Source of the DNA: Flavobacterium succinicans LMG 10402
GTDB lineage: Bacteria; Bacteroidota; Bacteroidia; Flavobacteriales; Flavobacteriaceae
Length of the DNA stretch: 64,000 bases
Assembly: GCF_000611675.1 (NCBI RefSeq)
Contig: NZ_JATV01000005.1
Span: 124,001-188,000, forward strand
Direction: 5' to 3'
Under the pieces are notes generated by a model. That model saw nothing but the letters and a program-made list of their open reading frames with translations. It was not told the origin of the DNA and made no database searches. Both the position numbers and the translations under genes were made by a program. Positions 27,311 through 34,426 of the stretch are shown piece after piece (positions within the stretch are counted from its first letter, which is position 1; the number at the start of each line of letters is the position of its first letter).

Positions 27311-28102
27311 CTAATCTACTTTCTTAAAAACCAACTCAATTCCAGACGGATTAGTCAGCGTTAATCGCATATTAGCAACTTGGTAGGTAGTACTACTCTC
27401 TAGCGAATGGAGCAGTTCGCTTTCTCTATTTTGGGAACCACAAGCCATTTCAGTAGTAGCTATATTTGTGAAGCGCAACAAACCTTTTTCAAAAAAGAGT
27501 TTCCCATTCATTCGGTTACACCCCCCATACCCCATAAAGGTTCCTTCTGTCGTGTTGATTTCTAGATAAGGTAATTCTTTGCTGAATTTGTTGATCGATA
27601 TATTTTCTCCATTCATCTTTTCTAATACCCAAATATCATGCAGTTTCGGATCCATTACATAATAACCACAACCTGAGAGTGTAGTTTTTAAGTCATTTCC
27701 TTGATACACTTCTACCCTAACTTGATACGGCAAAACAGCGCCAGACATGGTATTGGTACACTGATCCTGCTCGATAGTAATAATCATCGTCCCTGTTTCG
27801 GTCGATACACTGTAACGTTTTACATTAGCATCCATCGCTCGTACTGGCTCAACATGCGGAGCATTGAATGCTTTGAAATCAGGCAATAAAGAAGTAAACT
27901 CAATTTGATTTGAGCTAATTTTCAAACTCCATTCAGGTTCATTACCTATCGCTCGAAAATAAATTTCTTTTTCCATATTTTCTTTTTGTAATTGATACGC
28001 TCTAGTAGATTGCTCATTAGTAGTTATAACAGGTTGCGTTGCTTGCGTTTTACAACTGCAGAGTAAAAAAAGGAAAAATAAAGTACAACAATATCGCATC
28101 AT
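27311..28102 (-). CDS. META-domain lipoprotein with COG3650-like N-terminal domain
   Basis: A 263-residue protein starting at the ATG at 28102 (MMRYCCTLFFLFLLCSCK) with a lipobox at LCSC; the longer frame only adds residues before the signal. The N-terminal half (YFRAIGNEPEWSLKISSNQI, DQCTNTMSGAVLPYQVRV, LSGCGYYV) matches the COG3650-type domain seen in envelope-stress and HslJ-associated proteins. The C-terminal half has the META/HslJ pattern: WVLEKMNGENI, FMGYGGCNRMNGKLFF, TNIATTEMACG. It should be anchored in the outer membrane or periplasm. It abuts the UPF0225 gene (28139) on the same strand, but its 37-bp gap leaves coupling open. Confidence 0.86.
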   Translation of the reverse strand: MMRYCCTLFFLFLLCSCKTQATQPVITTNEQSTRAYQLQKENMEKEIYFRAIGNEPEWSLKISSNQIEFTSLLPDFKAFNAPHVEPVRAMDANVKRYSVSTETGTMIITIEQDQCTNTMSGAVLPYQVRVEVYQGNDLKTTLSGCGYYVMDPKLHDIWVLEKMNGENISINKFSKELPYLEINTTEGTFMGYGGCNRMNGKLFFEKGLLRFTNIATTEMACGSQNRESELLHSLESSTTYQVANMRLTLTNPSGIELVFKKVD

Positions 28103-28138
28103 GATTGAAAATTTTAAAGGAAATAAAACAAAAAACAT

Positions 28139-28519
28139 TTATAAGAACACACCATCAACATAAAACCAGTGCCCGTCAACTTTCTCAAAAGTGGAACGTT
28201 CATGGTGGCTATATTTTTCACCATCAGGCCCGGTAAAAAAAGCTTGAAATTCAACGATTGTAGCATCAAAAGCAATAATTTCTAACTTTTCCCATTGGTT
28301 TTCGCTAGCCCAACGTAAAATTTCATCTTTAGAAAAAAGGCTTCTAGTACTCTCGTGTGTAGTCGCTATCAAATAGTCCGCATTTTTAACTACGTAAGCG
28401 CTATAACGTGATTGCATCAAAGCCAAAGCAGTTGGCGCGGTTTCGTAGCCTAAAATGTATTTTTCGCAACACGCTCCAAAAGCTCTTTCTGAGCCGCACG
28501 GACAAGTATTATTGTGCAT
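28139..28519 (-). CDS. UPF0225/YchJ family protein with SEC-C motif
   Basis: A 126-residue protein of the YchJ (UPF0225) family. The N-terminal metal-binding SEC-C-like motif is TCPCGSERAFGACCEKYI (four Cys), followed by the family signature ALALMQSRYSAYVVKNADYL and C-terminal QAFFTGPDGEKYSHHERSTF. Cytoplasmic; its function is not established, though SEC-C zinc motifs bind protein partners or nucleic acid. Its first 11 bases overlap the end of the 78-residue gene at 28509, so it is the third gene of a tightly packed minus-strand run. Confidence 0.9.
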   Translation of the reverse strand: MHNNTCPCGSERAFGACCEKYILGYETAPTALALMQSRYSAYVVKNADYLIATTHESTRSLFSKDEILRWASENQWEKLEIIAFDATIVEFQAFFTGPDGEKYSHHERSTFEKVDGHWFYVDGVFL

Positions 28520-28745
28520 CCTCAGGATTGATTTTCTGAAACAACTGATTCAGCAACACTTGATATTTGCTGATTTCGATTAAATCGGCATCATCTTCTG
28601 AATGGTCTAGAAGTTCATCCAAAGCTTCACTTACTTCGGTCAATTTATTATTGGCTTCACGGTTTTGTTTTTGTGCTATCAAGTCGATAATTTCTTGCAC
28701 TTGTATTTTCAATTGGTCAAACGGATTCTGGCTCATATTATTCAT
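28509..28745 (-). CDS. Small acidic helical protein, function unknown
   Basis: A 78-residue protein, not recognised. It reads QNPFDQLKIQVQEIIDLIAQ then EANNKLTEVSEALDELLDHS and IEISKYQVLLNQLFQKINPE, predicted as helical with coiled-coil-like heptads. No signal peptide. The start overlaps the end of the 50-residue gene upstream by 8 bp and its end overlaps the YchJ gene by 11 bp. This strongly suggests translational coupling, and it probably works with its neighbours. Confidence 0.72.
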   Translation of the reverse strand: MNNMSQNPFDQLKIQVQEIIDLIAQKQNREANNKLTEVSEALDELLDHSEDDADLIEISKYQVLLNQLFQKINPEDAQ

Positions 28746-28890
28746 TATTAGACGCTTGGTCTTCGTTAAACTTTTTTACAATTTCTTTTAATTTCGCTTT
28801 GCGCTCCATAGCCGCTTTCTTGGCCTTATCTTGGGCTTTGTGCAACTTGTCGTTGTGTTTCTTTATGTTTCTTTCGTTGTTTCTTCCCAT
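28738..28890 (-). CDS. Small basic coiled-coil protein of 50 residues
   Basis: Starts at ATG 28890: MGRNNERNIKKHNDKLHKAQ, continuing KAKKAAMERKAKLKEIVKKF and ending with an acidic NEDQASNNE. Highly charged and Lys-rich, with the look of a nucleic-acid-binding or helical linker protein. The gene overlaps the 78-residue gene by 8 bp and the preceding membrane-protein gene by 28 bp, the pattern of a real coupled gene. I have a general recollection of similar short proteins in flavobacteria but cannot name a family. Confidence 0.65.
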   Translation of the reverse strand: MGRNNERNIKKHNDKLHKAQDKAKKAAMERKAKLKEIVKKFNEDQASNNE

Positions 28891-29477
28891 TGTATGCTAC
28901 GTTTTATTTCTTCAAGAGAGCGCTCAGTATAGATAAGTTTCTCAATTATTTTTTTTCTCAATTCGTCTATATCTTCATAATCAAAATACTTTGCCCAGTT
29001 GGTCAATTCGAACAAATTCCGAATTTGCTTGATTCTTTTGGTAGTCTCAAAACTGGTTCGAAGCACCGCTTTTTTATCATAATTAGGATTTTGTTTGTGC
29101 TGATAATTTACGGTTCGTTTAGTATAATCTGCTGCAATGTAATATAACTTATCTTCTGCGTTATCGGGATAAAAATCCTCCCAACGCGCAAATCCAACTT
29201 TAAATTTAGAGTTTGTGGCGGGTTCCAATGGTTCCAAACGCCATTTACTATTCGCAAATCGCCCCCAATGATTGGATAAACGAAACATTCCTTCAGGAGT
29301 GTAATAATATTTACTCCCCGAGGCACTATGATATTGCAAAACCAATCCCTCAATTTGCTCCAAAGCAACTTCATAAAAAACACAAAAAGTGTTTTTAAAA
29401 GATTGTGGTGCGGGTCGAAAAACATTTTTCATAGCCACAAAGGTAAGCAGAATAACCAAAACGAATATAATAGCCAT
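28863..29477 (-). CDS. Single-span membrane protein, function unknown
   Basis: I do not recognise the family. From the ATG at 29477 it is 204 residues: an N-terminal anchor (AIIFVLVILLTFVA) then a soluble region with FRPAPQSFKNTFCVFYEVAL, HSASGSKYYYTPEGMFRLSN, HWGRFANSKWRLEPLEP and RTVNYQHKQNPNYDKKAVLR. An ATG at 29525 would add 16 residues but would overlap the divergent gene at 29524 and its -7 box, so the shorter start is favoured. The tail overlaps the 50-residue gene by 28 bp, making it the first of four coupled genes. Confidence 0.7.
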   Translation of the reverse strand: MAIIFVLVILLTFVAMKNVFRPAPQSFKNTFCVFYEVALEQIEGLVLQYHSASGSKYYYTPEGMFRLSNHWGRFANSKWRLEPLEPATNSKFKVGFARWEDFYPDNAEDKLYYIAADYTKRTVNYQHKQNPNYDKKAVLRTSFETTKRIKQIRNLFELTNWAKYFDYEDIDELRKKIIEKLIYTERSLEEIKRSIQWEETTKET

Positions 29478-29487
29478 AATTATTGTG

Positions 29488-29495
29488 TATCTTTG
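29488..29495 (+). promoter_or_regulatory. -7 box before the small protein gene at 29524
   Basis: TATCTTTG fits TAnnTTTG, 28 bp before the ATG. It lies inside the upstream extension of the divergent minus-strand frame, which supports the shorter start for that gene. Confidence 0.5.
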
Positions 29496-29523
29496 CCCTT
29501 TATAAATTTGAAGTTTCAGAATC

Positions 29524-29769
29524 ATGGAAAAAGGAATACCAAGCAAAATGCTTAAAAAAGGAGTATATACAGGAATTATAGAACAAGACGAAGACAACAA
29601 CTTTTTTTGTGGTACTTATTTACTTGATTATAAAATGGCTTTACAATTTAAATTAGGAGACATCATTACGATCAAAACCATTATCGAGAATCCAAGCGAT
29701 AAAAGTTATGATAAGTATCCCAAAAAATCAAAAAACTTTGACAAGGCCAATTTGAAACCTGAACAATAA
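29524..29769 (+). CDS. Small conserved-looking protein, function unknown
   Basis: An 81-residue protein, not recognised. It reads KMLKKGVYTGIIEQDEDNNF, FCGTYLLDYKMALQFKLGDI, ITIKTIIENPSDKSYDKYPK, compact and beta-rich like a small barrel, with a basic, Lys-rich end (SKNFDKANLKPEQ). A promoter box lies 28 bp upstream and a good terminator 22 bp downstream, which supports a single-gene transcript. No signal peptide. Confidence 0.68.
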   Translation: MEKGIPSKMLKKGVYTGIIEQDEDNNFFCGTYLLDYKMALQFKLGDIITIKTIIENPSDKSYDKYPKKSKNFDKANLKPEQ

Positions 29770-29790
29770 ACAGGCACATAACACACAATA

Positions 29791-29827
29791 AATCAAAAAC
29801 TTAAGTTTGTTTTTGATTTTTTTTTGG
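29791..29827 (+). terminator. Terminator after the 81-residue protein gene
   Basis: AATCAAAAAC pairs with GTTTTTGATT across TTAAGTTT and is followed by a long T run. Confidence 0.8.
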
Positions 29828-29855
29828 TCCTAAACTAAAAAGATAAAAAAAAGTG

Positions 29856-29863
29856 TACCTTTG
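29856..29863 (+). promoter_or_regulatory. -7 box before the J-domain/KTSC gene
   Basis: TACCTTTG matches TAnnTTTG, 68 bp upstream of the ATG at 29932. No clear -33 TTG. Confidence 0.45.
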
Positions 29864-29931
29864 CAAAAAATTTGTCAAAATTGAATTCTAATTCATTCCT
29901 TTATAGTAAAAGACAATAAGTTACCTTATTT

Positions 29932-30372
29932 ATGAAAAAAATCGTTGAATACCGCAAGCTACTAAATGTAGACAAAACTGTAGACCTTAAAGAGTTAAAA
30001 ACTATTTATCGCAATGCGATGAAAGATGCGCATCCTGATAAATTTCAAGGTGATGAAGAAGGATTAAAAGCTGCTGAAGAAAACAGTAAAAAAATCATTG
30101 AAGCTTACCACTTCTTAGTAAGCATCAATCCTGAGACCATTAAACAAAATTTACCAGAATACACTGAAACTATTGCTACATCAACCATTACTGACTACAA
30201 ATTTGTAGAAGGTCGTTTGATTATCAATTTCTCTAACGGAAGTGTATATGAATACATCAGCGTACCAAAAGCAACTTACGTGAAAATGGTAAATGCTGAT
30301 TCACCAGGGCGATTTGCAAAAAGACACATTCTTAATGCATTTACTTGGAGAAAAACCATTAATCAAGACTAA
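29932..30372 (+). CDS. J-domain plus KTSC-domain protein
   Basis: A 146-residue protein combining two domains. Residues 1-70 are a J-domain-like helical hairpin (YRKLLNVDKTVDLKELKTIY) with the HPD tripeptide in DAHPDKF, the motif that stimulates Hsp70 ATPase. Residues 75-146 match KTSC: STITDYKFVEGRLIINFSNG, then YEYISVPKATYVKMVNADSP and GRFAKRHILNAF. KTSC domains are small beta domains linked in some contexts to RNA or lysyl-tRNA synthetase. No signal peptide, so it is cytoplasmic. It stands alone with its own terminator (30394). A DnaK co-chaperone role is inferred from the HPD motif. Confidence 0.86.
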   Translation: MKKIVEYRKLLNVDKTVDLKELKTIYRNAMKDAHPDKFQGDEEGLKAAEENSKKIIEAYHFLVSINPETIKQNLPEYTETIATSTITDYKFVEGRLIINFSNGSVYEYISVPKATYVKMVNADSPGRFAKRHILNAFTWRKTINQD

Positions 30373-30393
30373 TCTTGCAAAAAAATAGTTTAG

Positions 30394-30421
30394 AAAAGCA
30401 CTCATTTTGAGTGCTTTTTTA
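30394..30421 (+). terminator. Terminator after the J-domain/KTSC gene
   Basis: AAAAGCACTC and GAGTGCTTTT pair around ATTTT with a T run after. Confidence 0.85.
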
Positions 30422-30504
30422 TTTATATCATAAATCTTACTTAAAAAAAGAACGGAATAACAAAATTTTAGGTGGCAATAGTGTGCGTAATTTATAAATT
30501 TAAA

Positions 30505-30512
30505 TACTTTTG
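30505..30512 (+). promoter_or_regulatory. -7 box before the TlpA-like gene
   Basis: TACTTTTG, a TAnnTTTG match, 28 bp before the ATG at 30541. No -33 TTG found. Confidence 0.5.
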
Positions 30513-30540
30513 CAATCAAATCTAATAACATAACTCAAAA

Positions 30541-31287
30541 ATGAAAAAAGTCATTTTATTATTATCTGCTTCTGTTGTATTATTTTCATGCAACAAAGAT
30601 TCTTACACTATTTCTGGTACTGCAAAAGGGATCGAAAATGGAAAAACTATTATTTTAGAAAGTCAAGATGACAAATTAGGCGTGATCGCTATTGACACAG
30701 TAAAAGTTGAAAACGGAAAATTTGAAATCGAAGGTAAAGCTACTGAGCCTTCTTTCCATTTAATTACTGTTGAAGGAATTCAAGGAAAATTGCCTTTCAT
30801 TTTAGAGAATGGATCTATTGAAATCGTAATCAATAAAGATACACTTCAAAAATCTAAAATTTCTGGAACCTACAATAATGACGAGTTTACTTCATTTAAC
30901 GAAGAAATCAACAAAGTTCAAAAGAAATTAATTGATTTTCAAACCGCTAACACTCAAAAAATGAACGACGCTCAAGCTAAGAAAGACACTGTGGTGATCA
31001 ATAGTTTGATGAAAGAATTCATGGCTATCCAACAAGAAGTAAGTACAGCGTCTAAAAACAAATATGTTTCGTATGCCGAAACACATCCAAAATCTTTCAT
31101 TAGTGCTTTAATCATTCAAGGAATGTTGAATGATCCATCAACCGATGTTAAAAAAGCGGAAAAACTATTCGAAAGTTTAGAAGATGATTTGAAAAACACA
31201 AAACCAGGTAAAGCGATCAAAAGTCGTTTAACTGAAATGAAAGCACCTACTGTTGGAGCAACTCCAACGGCACCTGCTACAAAATGA
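30541..31287 (+). CDS. DUF4369 lipoprotein, N-terminal part of a TGA-interrupted TlpA-type thioredoxin
   Basis: The first 248 codons before a TGA at 31285-31287. A lipoprotein signal (MKKVILLLSASVVLFSC, Cys17) leads into the DUF4369 domain (YTISGTAKGIENGKTIILES, then FEIEGKATEPSFHLITVEGI) and a helical linker ending PTAPATK. In normal relatives this continues directly into a thioredoxin domain. Here the reading frame remains open after the TGA and encodes exactly that domain, without a frameshift (see 31288-31692). Full-length read-through would give 383 residues, the usual size. The call of a broken or read-through gene is firm; the cause (mutation, sequencing error or recoding) is open. Confidence 0.85.
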   Translation: MKKVILLLSASVVLFSCNKDSYTISGTAKGIENGKTIILESQDDKLGVIAIDTVKVENGKFEIEGKATEPSFHLITVEGIQGKLPFILENGSIEIVINKDTLQKSKISGTYNNDEFTSFNEEINKVQKKLIDFQTANTQKMNDAQAKKDTVVINSLMKEFMAIQQEVSTASKNKYVSYAETHPKSFISALIIQGMLNDPSTDVKKAEKLFESLEDDLKNTKPGKAIKSRLTEMKAPTVGATPTAPATK

Positions 31288-31692
31288 AGATCTGATTTTG
31301 CTGCGCCTAATCCTGAAGGCAAAGTAATTAGTTTAAAACAAAGCTTAGGTAAAGTTACTATTGTAGATTTTTGGGCCTCTTGGTGTCCACCATGTCGCAA
31401 AGAAAATCCAAATATGGTAGCTTTATACAAAGAATTACACCCTAAAGGTTTAAATATTATTGGAGTCTCTTTAGACAAATCTGCCAAAGCGTGGAAAGAA
31501 GCTATTGCCAAAGATGGTTTAACTTGGACACAGGTCTCTAATCTTAAATTCTGGGATGAACCCATTGCCAAACAATACAATGTAGAGTCGATACCTGCAA
31601 CGTTTGTTTTGGATGCTTCTGGAAAAGTAGTAGCTCAAGGTTTAAGTGGCGCCGAATTAAAAGCAAAAATAATGGAGCTTTTATCCAAATAA
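31288..31692 (+). pseudogene. TlpA-type thioredoxin domain, C-terminal part after the in-frame TGA
   Basis: Same frame as the gene at 30541. It encodes RSDFAAPNPEGKVISLKQSL, then the strand and active site VTIVDFWASWCPPCRKENP, with the redox CxxC (CPPC) intact, followed by IIGVSLDKSAKAWKEAIAKD and SIPATFVLDASGKVVAQGL. The first in-frame ATG is at 31414, after the CPPC motif, so independent initiation would miss the active site. It is therefore a fragment unless the TGA is read through. It would face the periplasm as a thiol-disulfide oxidoreductase. Confidence 0.8.
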
Positions 31693-31713
31693 TACAAGTA
31701 CAATCGTATATAT

Positions 31714-31741
31714 AAAAAATCTCCCTAGTGGAGATTTTTTT
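31714..31741 (+). terminator. Terminator after the TlpA-like gene
   Basis: AAAAAATCTCC and GGAGATTTTTT pair around CTAGT. Confidence 0.8.
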
Positions 31742-31796
31742 ATTTCACTCACTCCCAATACATTAAAAAATTCCCTAAAAATTATTGCATTTTTTG

Positions 31797-31827
31797 TTTG
31801 GAAAGCTAAAAAGTGTTCTTATATTTG
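31797..31827 (+). promoter_or_regulatory. Promoter of tRNA-Tyr
   Basis: TTTG (31797-31800), 19 bp, then TATATTTG (31820-31827): a full Bacteroidota promoter with correct -33/-7 spacing, 39 bp before the tRNA. Confidence 0.75.
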
Positions 31828-31866
31828 CACCCGGTTAGCGCAGCGAGCAAGACTTGCTGAGAAATT

Positions 31867-31947
31867 GGGGAGATACTCAAGCGGCCAACGAGGGCAGACT
31901 GTAAATCTGCTGTGAAAACTTCGCAGGTTCGAATCCTGCTCTCCCCA
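31867..31947 (+). tRNA. tRNA-Tyr (anticodon GTA)
   Basis: Acceptor strand GGGGAGA pairs with TCTCCCC at the 3' end, followed by an A discriminator; CCA is not fully encoded. The anticodon stem GCAGA/TCTGC carries the loop CTGTAAA with GTA at 31901-31903. The T arm is GCAGGTTCGAATCCTGC. The variable region is long, as in bacterial tRNA-Tyr. A promoter lies upstream and a terminator follows. Confidence 0.95.
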
Positions 31948-31950
31948 CAA

Positions 31951-31980
31951 AAAAAGTCCCGATGCAAATCGGGACTTTTT
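31951..31980. terminator. Bidirectional terminator after tRNA-Tyr
   Basis: GTCCCGAT and ATCGGGAC around GCAA, with A runs on the left and T runs on the right. It serves the tRNA and the convergent SIMPL gene. Confidence 0.88.
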
Positions 31981-31999
31981 ATTTATACAAACTTCTCGT

Positions 32000-32695
32000 T
32001 TATTCTAAAATAAAACTCACACTCACATTTACTACAATCGCAATTTCTCCAATGGCTAATGTTTCTCTTGGAGTAGCTTCAGCAGCATCACTCATAGTAG
32101 CCTTCATTGCATACACAGGTGTAGGTGACGGATAGTAATTTGAAGAGTTGTCCGATATCATCAACGCCTTACCCACTTTTTGTCCCAATACAGACACAAA
32201 ATCATCTGCTTTGGCTTTGGCGTCCTTCATAGCTAATTTTCGAGCCTCAGCTTGATATTGTGCCAATTTTGAAGATTGAAACGTAACGCCATCAATTCGG
32301 TTAACTCCAGCATCTACCAATCCTTCCATTAGACTATCATACTTAGTTAAATCTTTCAACAAAATCTCGATCGTTTGACTTGCATTATAGAAACGCTTTT
32401 TAGATTCATATTCGTATTGTGGATTTAGCGCCACACGACGCGTTTTGTAGTCTTCTGTAGGTAAGTTTATTTTTTTTATAAACTTTAAAACAGCTTCAAC
32501 TTTTATGTCATTTTCTTTCTTAACATCTTTGGCGTTGGCTCCTTTGGTTTCAACAGTTATTACAATTGCGGCTTGGTCTGGAGTTACTTTTACTTTTCCT
32601 TCTCCGCTTACACTAATTTGTGGGACAGGTTTTGTTTCTTGAGCTTGAACAAATAATGTTGAAGTAATCAACAATAAGGCTAATACTTTTTTCAT
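32000..32695 (-). CDS. SIMPL domain (DUF541) periplasmic protein
   Basis: A 231-residue secreted protein with the signal peptide MKKVLALLLITSTLFVQA. The SIMPL/DUF541 pattern is visible: PQISVSGEGKVKVTPDQAAI, VETKGANAKDVKKENDIKVE, and the C-terminal AKADDFVSVLGQKVGKALMI. The family includes E. coli YggE and Brucella BP26, with oxidative-stress links in some organisms; no enzyme activity is established. Convergent with tRNA-Tyr and 52 bp downstream of the rhomboid gene on the same strand. Confidence 0.92.
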   Translation of the reverse strand: MKKVLALLLITSTLFVQAQETKPVPQISVSGEGKVKVTPDQAAIVITVETKGANAKDVKKENDIKVEAVLKFIKKINLPTEDYKTRRVALNPQYEYESKKRFYNASQTIEILLKDLTKYDSLMEGLVDAGVNRIDGVTFQSSKLAQYQAEARKLAMKDAKAKADDFVSVLGQKVGKALMISDNSSNYYPSPTPVYAMKATMSDAAEATPRETLAIGEIAIVVNVSVSFILE

Positions 32696-32747
32696 ACAGT
32701 TTATTTTTAAATGATTTTATTACAAAACGAAAGCAAAAGTAATGCCA

Positions 32748-33386
32748 TTATAATTTTCCTCTTTTTTCCAAAACAAATAAAAGCACAATAGGAATCGCTA
32801 AAAGCAAGACCATCAACGAATGTTCAACTAACAATTGTGGTTCTTTTACCAAAGTAATTACATAACCACCAACAGCCCCACCAAAATGTGCGGTGTGACC
32901 AATATTGTCGTTTTGCGCTTTCATACCATAAATAGAATACAAAAGATAAAGTATCCCGAATAAATAAGCCGGGATCGGGATTACGAAAAATAAACCCAAC
33001 ATCATATCGGGTTGCAATAAAATAGCGGAATACAAAACCCCTGTAACAGCCCCTGACGCTCCTACAGCCCTATAACTATAATCGTTTTTGTGAAAAGACA
33101 TCGTGAGCAAACTTCCAAACACTAAACTCCCAAAATACACTAGGACAAACGAAAAATTACCCATAAACCCAAGCACAACTGGCGCAAAAAAATACAGTGT
33201 CAACATATTAAAAAGCAAGTGAGACATATCCACATGCAAAAAACCTGAAGTCAGCATTCTTATTTGCTCACCAGCACGAATACTTCCTACGTGAAATTCA
33301 TATTTTCTAAAGAAATAAGTATCGTTCCAACCTTTGTAACTTACTACAACATTGGCCAAAATTAGGCCCAATAAAATCATGTTCAT
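32748..33386 (-). CDS. Rhomboid family intramembrane serine protease
   Basis: A 212-residue membrane protein with about six hydrophobic segments. The catalytic serine motif is GASGAVTG, and the partner histidine lies in the late helix HTAHFGGAVGG, the standard rhomboid dyad. An earlier HLLFNMLTLYFFAPVV segment carries the HxxxN pattern. It cleaves other membrane proteins; its substrates are unknown. Short even for bacterial rhomboids. Located just upstream of the SIMPL gene on the minus strand and divergent from the acyltransferase gene. Confidence 0.92.
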   Translation of the reverse strand: MNMILLGLILANVVVSYKGWNDTYFFRKYEFHVGSIRAGEQIRMLTSGFLHVDMSHLLFNMLTLYFFAPVVLGFMGNFSFVLVYFGSLVFGSLLTMSFHKNDYSYRAVGASGAVTGVLYSAILLQPDMMLGLFFVIPIPAYLFGILYLLYSIYGMKAQNDNIGHTAHFGGAVGGYVITLVKEPQLLVEHSLMVLLLAIPIVLLFVLEKRGKL

Positions 33387-33474
33387 AAAAAATGCATTTA
33401 GTTATTGGTAAAGATAGTAATCTTACATTTTTTAACCCTCGTTGGCTTAACTTATATTATTTCCTTTTTTGAGC

Positions 33475-33482
33475 TATATTTG
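33475..33482 (+). promoter_or_regulatory. -7 box before the acyltransferase gene
   Basis: TATATTTG, a TAnnTTTG match, only 14 bp before the ATG at 33497, so the 5' leader would be very short. Confidence 0.5.
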
Positions 33483-33496
33483 CATAAAAAAAATAC

Positions 33497-34366
33497 ATGC
33501 AACTTCTTGTTTACATCCTAGTTTTCCCATTCCTATGGATGATTTCGATACTTCCTTTTCGCGTTTTCTATTGGTTCTCAGATCTTATTTATTTAATAGT
33601 ATATCGAGTAGTAGGTTACCGCAAACAAACGGTGCGTGACAATATTGCTTTGGCACTTCCACACTTGACCACAACCGAACGATTAGCTATTGAAAAGAAG
33701 TTTTTTAGACACATGTGCGATATGTTTTTAGAAATGATCAAAACTTTGAGCATTTCACATAAAGAAATGGACAAGCGTTTCAAAATCACCAATATTGAAT
33801 TGGTAAAAAAATTTGAAAACAAAGGCAAAAGCACCATTTTAATGACCTCTCACTATGCCAGCTGGGAATGGCTCATGACACTGAACAACCAAACTAAATT
33901 TTACGGAGTTGGGGTGTATAAAAAAATCGCTAACAAATACTTTGATCAATTGGTGCGGGACATCCGTTCACGATTTAATGCAGAATTGGTGGAAACGACC
34001 AAAGCCATTCCGTTAATGCGAGACAATGAAAAAACTGGCAAACTATTCATGTATGGCTTAGTGAGTGATCAATCACCAAAACTTGATAGAGCCTTCCATT
34101 GGCATAAATTCATGGGAATTGAAGTACCCGTTCATACAGGTGCCGAAATGCTAGCAAAACGATATGATTTTAATGTTCTTTTTGTAGATGTAAAAAAAGT
34201 AAAAAGAGGATATTACGAAGCTACTTTCGTAAATATTTCCGAAGATCCAACCAGCATTCCGAACTTTGAAATGACAGAGCGTTATTTAAAACTAGTCGAA
34301 AAACAAATCCTAGATACACCTGAATATTATTTGTGGACACATAAAAGATGGAAACACAAACGTTAA
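33497..34366 (+). CDS. Lipid A biosynthesis (lauroyl/KDO-type) acyltransferase family protein
   Basis: A 289-residue inner-membrane protein of the LpxL/HtrB superfamily. It has an N-terminal hydrophobic region (LLVYILVFPFLWMISILPF), the motif RKQTVRDNIALALPH, and the catalytic block LMTSHYASWEWLM, in which HYASWE is the HxxxxE form of the acyltransferase motif. Later blocks GVYKKIANKYFDQLVRDIRS and LVSDQSP match the family. Flavobacterial members may acylate lipid A or related lipids in outer-membrane assembly. It ends at a strong bidirectional terminator. Confidence 0.9.
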   Translation: MQLLVYILVFPFLWMISILPFRVFYWFSDLIYLIVYRVVGYRKQTVRDNIALALPHLTTTERLAIEKKFFRHMCDMFLEMIKTLSISHKEMDKRFKITNIELVKKFENKGKSTILMTSHYASWEWLMTLNNQTKFYGVGVYKKIANKYFDQLVRDIRSRFNAELVETTKAIPLMRDNEKTGKLFMYGLVSDQSPKLDRAFHWHKFMGIEVPVHTGAEMLAKRYDFNVLFVDVKKVKRGYYEATFVNISEDPTSIPNFEMTERYLKLVEKQILDTPEYYLWTHKRWKHKR

Positions 34367-34371
34367 TCCAT

Positions 34372-34410
34372 AAAAAAACTCATTACCAACTGTAATGAGT
34401 TTTTTTTTTA
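34372..34410. terminator. Bidirectional terminator between the acyltransferase and SufS-like genes
   Basis: CTCATTAC and GTAATGAG pair around CAACT, flanked by an A run and a long T run, between convergent genes. Confidence 0.85.
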
Positions 34411-34426
34411 GAAAAGAAAATAAAAT

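Noticed and set aside
31285..31287. TGA as a selenocysteine codon
   Set aside because: It sits in the interdomain linker and not at a redox-active position, whose Cys residues (CPPC) are present further on; no selenocysteine-type hairpin was seen.
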